Below are positions 34,213 through 43,300 of a DNA stretch of 64,000 nucleotides, piece after piece. The stretch is from Flavobacteriales bacterium. GTDB taxonomy: Bacteria > Bacteroidota > Bacteroidia > UBA10329. The notes under the pieces are model-generated. The model worked only from the letters and a program-made list of their open reading frames with translations. It ran no database searches and had not been told where the DNA came from. Within the stretch, counting starts at the first letter, position 1; each line of letters starts with the position of its first letter. The stretch is from contig WGMW01000040.1 of the NCBI GenBank assembly GCA_016124845.1, positions 1 through 64,000 of the forward strand. Reading direction: 5' to 3'. The translations under genes were made by a program, and so were the position numbers.

Positions 34213-35067
34213 GTGAATCCGATTCCAGTTGAACTTGAGAACAGCGATGGCACTACCACGGTGGTGCATCAATTTGGAGAAACCACGGAAGCCAGTTCGG
34301 TTTTCGTGGTTTTTCCTGCTATGGGCGTGTATGCCAGTTATTACCAACCGCTTGCAATAGAACTTGCGCAGGCGGGTCATTTGGCCATAACGGCCGATCT
34401 GCGCGGTAACGGCCATTCAAGCATCCGTCCTTCCAAAAAAGTAGACTTCAGCTACGCGGATGTGCTGCAACAGGAGTACACCACCGTATTGAACCATGTC
34501 TCAGAATCATTTCCCGAAAAGAAGGTTTTTCTGTTCGGACACAGCTTGGGCGGGCAGCTCAGTTGCCTTTTCGCTGCGCGGAATTCACGCAAAATCGATG
34601 GACTTGTTCTGTCGGCAACCTGTTCCGTCTATTACAAAGGTTGGGATGGTTTGGCGGCCTACCGAATTCTTGCAGGTACGCAGTTCGCCAATCTTGTGGC
34701 ACGATCAGTTGGTTATTTTCCTGGAAAGAAAGTAGGATTCGGAGGCACGGAGGCAAAAAGCCTTATTGGCGATTGGAGCCGACAATCCCGAACTGGCAAC
34801 TACATTCTCAAGAACGATTCCTTCGATTACGAGAAAGCTCTGAGTGAAGTTGAAATCCCCGTTCTGGCACTTTCATACCAAGGCGATTCACTTTCGCCCG
34901 TTGGCGCGGTGGAGCATCTTCTCGACAAACTCTCATATGCCCAAAAAGAGCATATCCACTTGGAAAAAAATGACCCAAGGAACGATGGCTACAATCATTT
35001 CAATTGGGCCAAAAAACCGAAGAACGTAGTTGGAATTGTGAACAATTGGCTGGAACGGATCGACTGA
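34213..35067 (+). CDS. Alpha/beta hydrolase, serine hydrolase-like
   Basis: The 284-residue cytoplasmic protein has an alpha/beta hydrolase fold. The nucleophile elbow is GHSLGG (near residue 110), the oxyanion region is VFPAMGVYASYY, and a late Asp (SYQGDSLSPV) and His (GYNHFNW) could complete the triad. The substrate is unknown; lipase-like or thioesterase-like activity is possible. The start codon is GTG, 3 bases after the OmpH stop. Confidence 0.82.
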   Translation: MNPIPVELENSDGTTTVVHQFGETTEASSVFVVFPAMGVYASYYQPLAIELAQAGHLAITADLRGNGHSSIRPSKKVDFSYADVLQQEYTTVLNHVSESFPEKKVFLFGHSLGGQLSCLFAARNSRKIDGLVLSATCSVYYKGWDGLAAYRILAGTQFANLVARSVGYFPGKKVGFGGTEAKSLIGDWSRQSRTGNYILKNDSFDYEKALSEVEIPVLALSYQGDSLSPVGAVEHLLDKLSYAQKEHIHLEKNDPRNDGYNHFNWAKKPKNVVGIVNNWLERID

Positions 35068-35074
35068 ACGTGCT

Positions 35075-36109
35075 GTGAAACGCGATGAGAAATACATGCA
35101 GCGTTGCCTTGAACTGGCATTGCTCGGAGCGGGAACAACTGCACCGAACCCGATGGTCGGTAGCGTCATTGTTCATAACGACAAGATCATCGGAGAAGGA
35201 TTCACGAGCCCATACGGTGGCAACCACGCGGAAGTGAATGCCATCAACTCTGTAGAAGACCAGTCGTTGCTACCGAAATCCACCATTTACGTGAGTTTGG
35301 AACCGTGCGCTCATTACGGAAAAACGCCTCCATGTTCCGATCTCATCATCAGCAAGAAGATAAAACGTGTGGTTGTGGCCTGCTTGGATCCATTCGCGAA
35401 AGTGAACGGAATGGGCATCAAACGACTGATGGAATCGGGCGCGGAAGTGAAACTCGGTGTGCTGGAAAAAGAGGCCATCGAACTGAACAGACGTTTTATG
35501 ACGTTCCATCAGAAAAAACGACCCTACATCATTCTGAAATGGGCCGAAACGGCCGATGGGTTTGTCGATGGAAACAGAACGGATTCGTCAGAACCAGCAT
35601 TGAAGATCACCTGCGAAACTTCGAATATCCTTGTTCACAAATGGCGTTCGGAGGAAGCTGCGATCATGGTCGGGAAGAACACCGCCATTTTGGACGAACC
35701 CAGTTTGACAACACGGAAATACGGAGGCAGAAATCCTGTGCGGATTCTTATCGATTCGAACTTGGAAACACCACTTACGGCCAAAATCTTCAATGATGAT
35801 TCGAAAACGATCGTGTTCTCAAGATCGGAAATGAGAAATGAGAAATTCGAAACGTTGACCGTAACAGATACACGCGATCTTTCACAAATGCTATCGGAAC
35901 TCTATCAGCGAGACATCCAATCCGTGATCGTGGAAGGTGGGCCAACGCTTCACCGTTCGTTTTACGAGGCCGATGTTTGGGATGAGATCAGACGATTTGT
36001 TTCGCCATTGGAAATCGGAAATGGCGTTCCCGCATTGAATATTCAGGAAACGCCTGAAACTGAAACGATGATCGGTGACGACCGATTGCTTATTTATCGC
36101 AACCGATGA
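35075..36109 (+). CDS. ribD: Riboflavin biosynthesis deaminase/reductase RibD
   Basis: The 344-residue bifunctional enzyme performs the deamination and side-chain reduction steps after GTP cyclohydrolase II in riboflavin synthesis. The N-terminal deaminase domain has the zinc site H51-A-E53 and PC78AHYGKTPPC87; the C-terminal reductase domain (from about residue 145) starts PYIILKWAETADGFV and includes VEGGPTLHRSF. Start codon GTG. It overlaps the DMT transporter by 4 bases. No other rib genes are in this window. Confidence 0.95.
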   Translation: MKRDEKYMQRCLELALLGAGTTAPNPMVGSVIVHNDKIIGEGFTSPYGGNHAEVNAINSVEDQSLLPKSTIYVSLEPCAHYGKTPPCSDLIISKKIKRVVVACLDPFAKVNGMGIKRLMESGAEVKLGVLEKEAIELNRRFMTFHQKKRPYIILKWAETADGFVDGNRTDSSEPALKITCETSNILVHKWRSEEAAIMVGKNTAILDEPSLTTRKYGGRNPVRILIDSNLETPLTAKIFNDDSKTIVFSRSEMRNEKFETLTVTDTRDLSQMLSELYQRDIQSVIVEGGPTLHRSFYEADVWDEIRRFVSPLEIGNGVPALNIQETPETETMIGDDRLLIYRNR

Positions 36110-36969
36110 TCCCCTTAGCACTCAGCATCCTTTCGTCATCGTTACTGCTGGTCATTTTCAAGTACTTCGACAAGTTCAGCGTGAAAACCTTTCAGGCCAT
36201 CACCATCAATTACATGGTTGCGGCTTCGCTTGGTTTTCTGCTGTCGCCTGTCTCCTACTCTGCCACCGAACTGCTTTCCAAACCTTGGACGGCAAGTGCC
36301 GTGATCATTGGCTGCGTTTTCATTGCCATGTTCTACGTTATGGCCATCTCATCGCAAAAGGTCGGTGTGGCCATCAGTTCGGTGGCCAATAAAATGTCGC
36401 TGGTCATTCCCGTGGTGGCGGGCATTGTTCTTTATGGCGAACGTCTTTTAGGACTGAAATTGGTCGGAGTGGTTGCGGCCGTAGTTTCTGTGGCCATGGT
36501 CACCTATCCGAAGAAAGGCGTTCACATCGAACCCAAATTCCTCATCCTTCCGTTGGTGATCTTTGTCGGCAGCGGCTTTCTCGACACGTTTTTCAAATAC
36601 GTGGAAACAACTCAATTGGGCGAGAATGAAGTAGAGATCTTCAGCGCATCGCTCTTTTTGATGGCTGCCTTTGTGGGACTTTCCGTGCTGCTGTTCAAAC
36701 GCTTTTCCAAGAATGAAACGCTGGAAACCAAAAGCATTGTAGCAGGATTTGCATTAGGCATTCCCAACTACTTCTCCATTCATTTTCTGTTGATGGCACT
36801 CAACATCCCGAATCTGGAAAGCACCATCGTTTTCCCGATCAACAACACAGGCATTGTACTTCTGAGTACCTTGCTGGCCATTTTGCTGTTCAGAGAACGG
36901 CTCTCAAAACTCAATTGGGGTGGCATTGCGCTGGCTGTGGCATCCATCATTCTAATTGCCATTGCATGA
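36106..36969 (+). CDS. DMT-superfamily (EamA-like) transporter
   Basis: This 287-residue protein has about ten membrane segments in two EamA-like halves; the C-terminal half ends with FRERLSKLNWGGIALAVASI, a typical end of the family. The substrate is unknown. Its position directly after ribD suggests, but does not prove, a link to flavin or its precursors. It overlaps both neighbours by 4 bases (ATGA), so translation is coupled across the three genes. Confidence 0.85.
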   Translation: MIPLALSILSSSLLLVIFKYFDKFSVKTFQAITINYMVAASLGFLLSPVSYSATELLSKPWTASAVIIGCVFIAMFYVMAISSQKVGVAISSVANKMSLVIPVVAGIVLYGERLLGLKLVGVVAAVVSVAMVTYPKKGVHIEPKFLILPLVIFVGSGFLDTFFKYVETTQLGENEVEIFSASLFLMAAFVGLSVLLFKRFSKNETLETKSIVAGFALGIPNYFSIHFLLMALNIPNLESTIVFPINNTGIVLLSTLLAILLFRERLSKLNWGGIALAVASIILIAIA

Positions 36970-38330
36970 AGAACATCTTTTTCCTGCTCACTTTTTTCGG
37001 TGCGTTTACCGCTCAGGCGCAATTGCGTTTGGTAATGGATACGAAACCTGTCGGAAGTGTTATCCGCGTGTCCAAATATTTGGGCGATATGGAAATTCCG
37101 CTGGACAGCATGCGCTATCGTGGCGAAGCGGAAGTGACCTTCAATTACGATTCGCGCTACACAGATGGCGTGTACGCGGTCGGTATCAGCACGCTGGAAA
37201 CGTTTCAGTTTGTGTTGGTTGGGCAGGAGCCGATCACCGCACACATTTACGAAAGTGGTAGAGGAATGGCTTTCAAAGCAGACATGTCAAAGGAAAATGA
37301 CGCATTCAATGTCATGCTGAATTTGGCGGACACCTATTCCATGAGCATGGACACACTTTCCATGACCATGAACCGTCTTTCCGACTTCGACCCGAAGCAT
37401 GATGCCATTACCGATCTGATGACGGATCATTACCATCGAACTGCCGAAGCGTACAACCATTCGCTCGACCTTCTGAATAATCTTTTTCCAAAAAGCTACA
37501 CGGCCGAAGTGTTGGTTCCGTTGGATAAAATTCCGCTCCGCTCTCAAAAACCCGAATGGCAGAAAGAGTACGACAACGACCCTGCGTTCAATCATGTCCA
37601 TTATTTCGATATGATCCCTTTTGATGATGAACGGATCATCACCAATCCGTTCCTATCCAACAAAATTCTCGAATACCTCTACAGCTATACCGAACGATCG
37701 GAACAAGGCGTGAAAGATGCTATCGACAAACTTCTGAACATGCCGAACATGAACCCGAAAGTGCAGGCATTCGTCATTGATCTGCTCATCGATTTCTTCA
37801 CGGATAAGGGTGCTGCCGAATATGTCGACCACATCAGTCGCAACTATTTGGGCAGTTGCGACCTACCTCTCTCACAGGAAACGCTGGACAAGATCTCGCA
37901 GACCGTGAAATTCAAGGAAGGTGACGTGGTTTCGAGCATCACACTCAAGAACCAGACAGGCCATAACGTTCCGCTTACAGCCTTAACAGGAGACCTGAAC
38001 GTGTTGGTTTTCTGGGCATCGTGGTGCCCGCATTGCATCCGCGAGATACCAAAACTGAAAGCATTGTACGATGAGCTTCCAGGCAAATTGGGTGTGTACG
38101 CGGTCTCGCTCGACACATCCAAAACGGATTGGGTCAACACCATCAACCAGAACAATCTTCGGTGGCTTAACGTGATCGACACAGACGGTTGGGACAGCAA
38201 ATACGTGAAGGAATTCGGTGTCACCTCCACTCCCACACTCATTCTGCTTGACCGCGAACTCCGTTGGATCGGGCGCGCCAGTTCGTTCGATGGACTTTAT
38301 GAATTGGTAAAAACGCAGTTGACCGAATAA
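36966..38330 (+). CDS. TlpA-like thiol-disulfide oxidoreductase with large N-terminal region
   Basis: The product of about 454 residues has a signal peptide (MKNIFFLLTFFGAFTAQA), a long N-terminal region similar to the 'DUF4369/DUF5106-like' part of Bacteroidota TlpA proteins (about residues 20-320), and a C-terminal thioredoxin fold with W-A-S-W-C354-P-H-C357. The cis-Pro is in GVTSTPTLILL. It is periplasmic and probably reduces apo-cytochrome or envelope disulfides. The open frame starts earlier, at 36915, but 36966 is the correct signal peptide start and gives an ATGA overlap with the DMT gene. Confidence 0.88.
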   Translation: MKNIFFLLTFFGAFTAQAQLRLVMDTKPVGSVIRVSKYLGDMEIPLDSMRYRGEAEVTFNYDSRYTDGVYAVGISTLETFQFVLVGQEPITAHIYESGRGMAFKADMSKENDAFNVMLNLADTYSMSMDTLSMTMNRLSDFDPKHDAITDLMTDHYHRTAEAYNHSLDLLNNLFPKSYTAEVLVPLDKIPLRSQKPEWQKEYDNDPAFNHVHYFDMIPFDDERIITNPFLSNKILEYLYSYTERSEQGVKDAIDKLLNMPNMNPKVQAFVIDLLIDFFTDKGAAEYVDHISRNYLGSCDLPLSQETLDKISQTVKFKEGDVVSSITLKNQTGHNVPLTALTGDLNVLVFWASWCPHCIREIPKLKALYDELPGKLGVYAVSLDTSKTDWVNTINQNNLRWLNVIDTDGWDSKYVKEFGVTSTPTLILLDRELRWIGRASSFDGLYELVKTQLTE

Positions 38331-38396
38331 ACTGCCGTACGTCAGTCAGCATGCACGGAAGTTCTATTTCTTTGCATCGTTCAACTCCAAACTACC

Positions 38397-39755
38397 ATGA
38401 ATCAACGTCTTACTTGGACGCTTGCGCTTCTTGTTTCGCTCAGTTTTATCGGCTGTCAGGAGGATTCCATAATTACGGATGATACGACCCAACCCAACGT
38501 GTTGGATGCCGCTTTGGATGAGGCATTGCTGAACGCCTCGAACGGTGTGGGTGCAGATTTCTACAAGCTCCCAACAAGTATGGATGCCATTCCACAGGAT
38601 CCGAAGAACCCATTGACGGCAGCTAAAGTTGAATTGGGCAAGATGCTCTATCACGAGTCGGGATTGGCCACAAACCCGATGAATGAGGCAGGACGATTTA
38701 CGTACAGTTGCGCAAGTTGCCATCATGCCGAAGGCGGTTTTCAGGCAAATCTCCCGCAAGGGATCTCTGAAGGCGGAATGGGTTTCGGACTGCATGGAGA
38801 AGGACGTTATCCGAACCCGGAATATGCCGTGGCCGAGCTCGATGTGCAACCCATACGAACACCATCTGTACTGAACATTGCCTATCAGACCAACGTGCTT
38901 TGGAACGGACAGTTCGGAGGCACACATCTGAACGCTGGGACCGAATCGCAATGGTTTGAGAACACACCCAAAACGTGGAATCATCTGGGTTTTGAAGGAA
39001 CGGAAACGCAGGCCATAGCCGGTGTAATTGTGCATCGACAGGGCATGACCGAGCAACTGTACGACCAAACAGGTTACCGACCACTTTTCGAAGCTGCCTT
39101 CGGAACGTTGGGAGATGATACCCTGATGAGCAACGTTTATGTGGGTCTGGCCTTGGCGGCATACGAGCGCACAATACTTGCAACCGAAGCTCCATTTCAA
39201 AAGTGGTTGAATGGCGATAAAGCGGCTTTGAGCGAACAGGAAAAGCGTGGAGCCGTACTGTTCTTTACCAAGGCCGAATGCTACAAATGCCACAACGGCC
39301 CAGCCTTGAACTCCATGGATTTCTATGCCTTGGGGGTGAACGATCTGGGCGGTGCCGGTACGTATTTCACCAATTTCCCGGACGAGACCATCAATTTCGG
39401 ACGCGGTGGATTTACAGGCAAAGAGGAGGACAACTACAAGTTCAAAGTGCCGCAATTGTACAATCTTATCCAATCACGTTTTTACGGGCACGGGGCTTCT
39501 TTTCACTCCGTGGAAGAGGTGGTGAAATACAAGAACAGAGCGGTTGCTGAAAATTCGGAAGTACCCGCGTCTCAACTTGCCGAGGACTTTCATCCGCTTG
39601 GTCTTACACAAGCAGAAATATCAGCAATCAGCGCGTTTATCGAATTCGGTCTTTACGATCGGAATCTGAAACGCTATACACCGGATCACGTTCTTTCGGG
39701 CTTCTGTTTCCCGAACAACGATTATCGTTCAGCCCAGGATCACGGCTGTCTTTAG
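38397..39755 (+). CDS. Di-haem cytochrome c peroxidase-family lipoprotein (copy C)
   Basis: The 452-residue lipoprotein (lipobox C20 in FIGC) has haem motifs C105-A-S-C108-H109 and C295-Y-K-C298-H299, and is longer than typical di-haem peroxidases because of insertions between residues 110 and 280. It shares FKVPQLYNLIQSRFYGHGA with the family's segment after the second haem. It differs enough from copies A and B to be a separate subfamily. The gene converges on copy D with a gap of three bases, so the two may be related in function. No MbnP gene is adjacent. Confidence 0.88.
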   Translation: MNQRLTWTLALLVSLSFIGCQEDSIITDDTTQPNVLDAALDEALLNASNGVGADFYKLPTSMDAIPQDPKNPLTAAKVELGKMLYHESGLATNPMNEAGRFTYSCASCHHAEGGFQANLPQGISEGGMGFGLHGEGRYPNPEYAVAELDVQPIRTPSVLNIAYQTNVLWNGQFGGTHLNAGTESQWFENTPKTWNHLGFEGTETQAIAGVIVHRQGMTEQLYDQTGYRPLFEAAFGTLGDDTLMSNVYVGLALAAYERTILATEAPFQKWLNGDKAALSEQEKRGAVLFFTKAECYKCHNGPALNSMDFYALGVNDLGGAGTYFTNFPDETINFGRGGFTGKEEDNYKFKVPQLYNLIQSRFYGHGASFHSVEEVVKYKNRAVAENSEVPASQLAEDFHPLGLTQAEISAISAFIEFGLYDRNLKRYTPDHVLSGFCFPNNDYRSAQDHGCL

Positions 39756-39758
39756 CCG

Positions 39759-40850
39759 TCAATGAGCGGAGGCCAGCTCTTTCGGCTCATCGGCTGCTCC
39801 TTCTGGAAGTTCGCCAGAAAGTGATTGGAGAAATGTGGCAATGTCATTCACCTCCGCATCGCTCAACTTCTTGTTCAGATTGACCTCCGCCATAATGCTT
39901 ACTGCTTCCTTCAGGTCGCTCACGCTGCCATCGTGGAAATAAGGTCCTGTTTCGTGAATATTTCTCAGACTTGGCACCTTGAACATGTATTTCTGAGCTT
40001 CATTTTTAGTGATGGCATACAATCCTTCATCGATCTTCTCGCTGCCAGTATAATTCCAGTAGTCTTTGAACTGCCCGAATTTCTGGAACGAATTTCCACC
40101 GACCATTTGCCCATTATGGCACGTGATGCAGCCAGCATCCAGAAACGCCCTCAGTCCTTCTTTCTCGGCAATGGTCAACGCTTTTGAGTCTCCTTCCAAA
40201 TACGCATCAAAGCGAGAAGGCGTAACAAGCGTGCGTTCGAAAGCAGCAATTGCTTTTCGCAGATTGGTATAGGTGATAGGAGATGATTCATTCGGGTATG
40301 CTTCCGCAAACAGATTCCTATATGTGTCAATTCCCTTTAAACGGTCAACCAAAAATGCCTCGCTCGGAATTGCCATTTCAACTGGATTGAGAATTGGCAT
40401 GCCTGCCTGTTCCTCCACGTCCTTGGCGCGACCATCCCAGAATTGAGTTGTGTGGAAAGCCGCATTCAGAACTGTTGGTGAGTTGCGGTCACCGAAACCT
40501 CCATTGTCGCCAGGAGAGGTCGGTAAATGATCCACACCACCTGTACTCAGATTATGACAAGAGTTGCAACTGATATTTCCCTCTTTGGAAAGACGTTTGT
40601 CGAAGTACAGCATCTTCCCCAGCTTCACCTTCTGCTCGGTAACAGGGTTCTCAGAATTCTCTGCCACCGAAGAAAGCGGTTTGAATATCTTTCTTGCCTT
40701 TTCGGCCACAAGACCATCCAATCGCATGTGTTCCGCAAATTCAGCCGCATTTTGATTCTGTTGGTGTGTTGCGGAATGGTCGCTACAACCAGTAAATACT
40801 GAGGTCAATACGACAGACCCAATGGCAATTGATAGAAGTTCTTTTTTCAA
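39759..40850 (-). CDS. Di-haem cytochrome c peroxidase-family lipoprotein (copy D)
   Basis: The 363-residue lipoprotein (lipobox C22 in FTGC) has haem motifs C95-N-S-C98-H99 and C241-I-T-C244-H245, with FWDGRAKDVEEQA before and FKVPSLRNIHETGPYFHDG after the second, the layout of classic bacterial cytochrome c peroxidases (CcpA type). It probably reduces hydrogen peroxide in the periplasm. It has a perfect TATTTTTG -7 element and a CRP/FNR-like palindrome upstream, which fits oxygen or redox control of this family in other bacteria. Confidence 0.92.
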   Translation of the reverse strand: MKKELLSIAIGSVVLTSVFTGCSDHSATHQQNQNAAEFAEHMRLDGLVAEKARKIFKPLSSVAENSENPVTEQKVKLGKMLYFDKRLSKEGNISCNSCHNLSTGGVDHLPTSPGDNGGFGDRNSPTVLNAAFHTTQFWDGRAKDVEEQAGMPILNPVEMAIPSEAFLVDRLKGIDTYRNLFAEAYPNESSPITYTNLRKAIAAFERTLVTPSRFDAYLEGDSKALTIAEKEGLRAFLDAGCITCHNGQMVGGNSFQKFGQFKDYWNYTGSEKIDEGLYAITKNEAQKYMFKVPSLRNIHETGPYFHDGSVSDLKEAVSIMAEVNLNKKLSDAEVNDIATFLQSLSGELPEGAADEPKELASAH

Positions 40851-40870
40851 TTTCGTGGTTTAGAGGTGTC

Positions 40871-40878
40871 CAAAAATA
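40871..40878 (-). promoter_or_regulatory. -7 element of the copy D peroxidase
   Basis: TATTTTTG on the minus strand is a perfect TAnnTTTG. The start codon is about 20 bp downstream. No clear -33 TTG is visible, consistent with an activated promoter. Confidence 0.55.
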
Positions 40879-40900
40879 TGTTGGGTTATGTTGGTTTGTG

Positions 40901-40917
40901 TAATGTGGATCACATTA
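40901..40917. promoter_or_regulatory. CRP/FNR-like palindrome
   Basis: TAATGTG-GAT-CACATTA has perfect 7-bp arms around three bases. Its centre (40909) lies about 43-45 bp upstream of the transcription start predicted for the peroxidase and about 58 bp upstream of the one predicted for the plus-strand gene, both positions known for CRP-family activators. Confidence 0.6.
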
Positions 40918-40953
40918 TCGACAAAGCAGAAACATCCGAATTCTTGGTTTGTT

Positions 40954-40961
40954 TAGCTTTG
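40954..40961 (+). promoter_or_regulatory. -7 element TAGCTTTG
   Basis: TAGCTTTG is a perfect TAnnTTTG on the plus strand, 15 bp before ATG 40976. It supports 40976 rather than 40949 as the start of the following gene. Confidence 0.55.
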
Positions 40962-40975
40962 GACAAACGAATCTG

Positions 40976-41395
40976 ATGAGGCAGAAGGACAAACGATTTG
41001 AATTGGAAGGAAAGATCATGACGTTGATCTTTGAGGACAACCGCAATACGGTGCATTTCGATTACCATGTGGACATTGATGACACCGACAACAGCATTAT
41101 GCTTGACCTCTACACCAGAAACGCTCGGAATGGCGCCATTTTTCTGTTGCATCAAACACGCGGAACGAGTTCAATCGATGTCCTTCAGAAAATGATCCAT
41201 CACCTGAAGCGTGAGAGCGTTTCGGACGAAAAGTATAGCTACACGGTGAAATGGATAGACCGAAATGACCCGAACAAGGAAGAACACGTTTCCTATTTCT
41301 ACGAATCAAGTGAGCGCGAGGTGAGACGGAAGTTCTTCTATAATAGACGCGAACAGGATTACCTCATTACAATTGAGAAGAATCCGTTGTCTTAG
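40976..41395 (+). CDS. Hypothetical cytoplasmic protein
   Basis: I do not recognise this protein of about 139 residues. It is soluble, highly charged, with alternating beta strands (KIMTLIFEDNRNTVHFDYHVD) and a helical segment (SIDVLQKMIHHLKRESVSDEK), and no signal peptide. I chose ATG 40976 because a perfect -7 element lies between it and the upstream ATG 40949. It faces the copy D peroxidase across the CRP/FNR-like site, so the two genes may be co-regulated. Confidence 0.65.
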   Translation: MRQKDKRFELEGKIMTLIFEDNRNTVHFDYHVDIDDTDNSIMLDLYTRNARNGAIFLLHQTRGTSSIDVLQKMIHHLKRESVSDEKYSYTVKWIDRNDPNKEEHVSYFYESSEREVRRKFFYNRREQDYLITIEKNPLS

Positions 41396-41436
41396 GTGTT
41401 CTCTGCAAAGGGAACGAAACCCACCAAGGTCTCTTA

Positions 41437-41916
41437 TCACTTCATAAGGGCAGCAAACCCACCACCGATGATCGCTCCAACGAAAATGAGACCATAGAGT
41501 CCCATAACGATTGCCGTGAAGACTCCAAAGAACTTGAACAGCGACTTCAAATTCATAAATGCTGCCTCCAAACCCATGGTATCAAGATGCTTGACGGCAT
41601 CCACCACTTTGCTTGAAAAACGGTACAGATAAAGTGTTGGGAACAGGTAAATGATTCCCATAATGATATAAACAATACCGAAAACGCCCATATTTATCGG
41701 CCTATCTTCACTACCGGGAAAAGAGTTTCCCATTATGGTAATTGCAAGACCTGCAAATACGATCAAACCAATGAATACGAAACCGACAATACCAATGAAC
41801 TTACCCCATTTGCCAGTTTCGGCAAGGTACGTTCTCATTCGGTCGTTAACCTCGAACTGACCCGATACTTGATCATCAAGCGACCCAAGCATGTTTGCGC
41901 TTTCTTCAGAACTCAT
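41437..41916 (-). CDS. DUF5362-like membrane protein
   Basis: The 159-residue protein has a short soluble N-terminus and three or four membrane segments (about residues 38-62, 76-98, 125-155), with the polar pattern LSFxR-like loop YRFSSKVVDAVKHLDTMGLEAAF typical of DUF5362. Function is unknown. It stands alone; a 10-bp palindrome CTTGTACAAG at 41941-41950 lies just upstream and could be a regulator site. Confidence 0.7.
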   Translation of the reverse strand: MSSEESANMLGSLDDQVSGQFEVNDRMRTYLAETGKWGKFIGIVGFVFIGLIVFAGLAITIMGNSFPGSEDRPINMGVFGIVYIIMGIIYLFPTLYLYRFSSKVVDAVKHLDTMGLEAAFMNLKSLFKFFGVFTAIVMGLYGLIFVGAIIGGGFAALMK

Positions 41917-41988
41917 AGACTGTTGAAGTTAGGTTTAAAACTTGTACAAGGTACATGATTCATTGGAAATCACAAGGTTTTTCACCTA

Positions 41989-42480
41989 TCAATAGACCTT
42001 TTCTCCTTTGGTAAGAAACCGACTCCAATCCTTGTTGTAAGTGTGAACTTTCTGGGTGGTATCGTTCTGGTCATCCACAACTACGCCATCATGGTTTTTC
42101 CAATTGAAAATGCCTCCGTACAGATTATAAACATGCTTATAACCGGCATCTTGCAACTTTTCACCTATCCGCTCGCTTCGGTAACCGACCGAGCAATAAA
42201 CAATGATGGTGTCTGTTTTCGGAATGCTTTTGACAGAACTTAGGTCGAAGTCGTTGTAACCGACAAACTCCGCATTTGGAAGATGGCTCACGTCATATTC
42301 CTCTTTCTCGCGCGAATCCAAAACTTTGGCATTTTTCCAATTTTCCACATCCGTCATCTGCGCAATTGGAACCGTGTTCCTGTAAAGCGTTTTCACCTCC
42401 TCATCCAACGAGGTGTTTTTCTGTCCGCAAGAGATGAGCGGAAGCAACAAGATCAATCCGAATATCAGTTTATTCTCCAT
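41989..42480 (-). CDS. Rhodanese-domain lipoprotein
   Basis: This 163-residue lipoprotein (lipobox C18 in LISC) carries a rhodanese domain with the active Cys96 in VYCSVGYRSERIGEKL, which matches the active loop of single-domain rhodaneses. It has a C-terminal tail of about 25 residues. Its start overlaps the end of the DUF547 gene by 11 bases, so the two are cotranscribed. It is a second periplasmic rhodanese beside that at 20222. Confidence 0.85.
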   Translation of the reverse strand: MENKLIFGLILLLPLISCGQKNTSLDEEVKTLYRNTVPIAQMTDVENWKNAKVLDSREKEEYDVSHLPNAEFVGYNDFDLSSVKSIPKTDTIIVYCSVGYRSERIGEKLQDAGYKHVYNLYGGIFNWKNHDGVVVDDQNDTTQKVHTYNKDWSRFLTKGEKVY

Positions 42481-43207
42481 TCAAACTCCAATCATAATCC
42501 AAATAACTCACTTTGGCCTTCTCGCTCACCGCCTCTTTGGCGTACTTCCGAAGGTATTCTTTCAAGCTGATCTCCTTCGTAAAATCCTTCCGATACCATT
42601 TGAATATGGCCGAAAGCTGTAACTTTTCACGTGCAAGAACATTCTTGGTCGTATCATTTATGAATCGAACCGCCTGGTTTGTCAATTGTTGTTCCAATTT
42701 GTCTGCCGTATAGGCTTCGTTGCGCAATTGCGGGCACGACATGGAAGCGCAGACGATGGCAAAATGGATCCTTGGTTCATCAAATTGCTTTCGCAAAATG
42801 GAATGTTCGATCGCGTTCAAACTCATTTCCTCGCTTCCTACTTCAAAGAATTTGATGTCCCAGACCGAATTGACAAACGGTACACCGTTCTTAATGTCTT
42901 TGATGCTGGAAACAGGATAATGGTCTAAGATCAACTTGACCGTAAAAGCATTGTAAGCATTGATCCAGAATGCGAGTTTTTCATCGCTGTCAGCAGATAA
43001 CCTTGGCGGATTGGAGGAAAGCCAAAGCAGATAGTTGTTCAGTATTGCCGTATCGTTCAGAAATCCTCGGTACGAGACCCAACCTCTATCATCCACGTGT
43101 TTCTGAAGCAGTTGCGTCCATATCTGATTTCCGCCTGAGAAGCCACTCTGCGCATTGGCCTGACCGACAGCAAGAAGCAATAAAAACAGGACGGTTCTGA
43201 AATTCAT
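42470..43207 (-). CDS. Exported DUF547 domain protein
   Basis: The product of about 245 residues has a signal peptide (MNFRTVLFLLLLAVGQANA) and a DUF547 domain recognisable by AFWINAYNAFTVKLIL, YPVSSIKDI, the LNAIEHSILRKQF segment and FAIVCASMSCPQLR. The family resembles glutaredoxin-related proteins and transglutaminase-like folds, but its function is unknown. I chose the start at 43207 to place the signal peptide first; the frame also has an ATG at 43237. It overlaps the rhodanese gene, suggesting a linked thiol function. Confidence 0.85.
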   Translation of the reverse strand: MNFRTVLFLLLLAVGQANAQSGFSGGNQIWTQLLQKHVDDRGWVSYRGFLNDTAILNNYLLWLSSNPPRLSADSDEKLAFWINAYNAFTVKLILDHYPVSSIKDIKNGVPFVNSVWDIKFFEVGSEEMSLNAIEHSILRKQFDEPRIHFAIVCASMSCPQLRNEAYTADKLEQQLTNQAVRFINDTTKNVLAREKLQLSAIFKWYRKDFTKEISLKEYLRKYAKEAVSEKAKVSYLDYDWSLNGE

Positions 43208-43300
43208 CGGACACGAAGCTACATAAGGTCGGTTCACCGTATGTGATCACGGTCGCAATTTCGTCCTGCACATCGGCCAAAAGCCAATAATTTTACCTGT

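Noticed and set aside
38335-38358. Imperfect palindrome before peroxidase copy C
   Set aside because: The arms CCGTACGT and ATGCACGG have a mismatch and a G-U pair and no T-run; too weak to call a terminator or operator.
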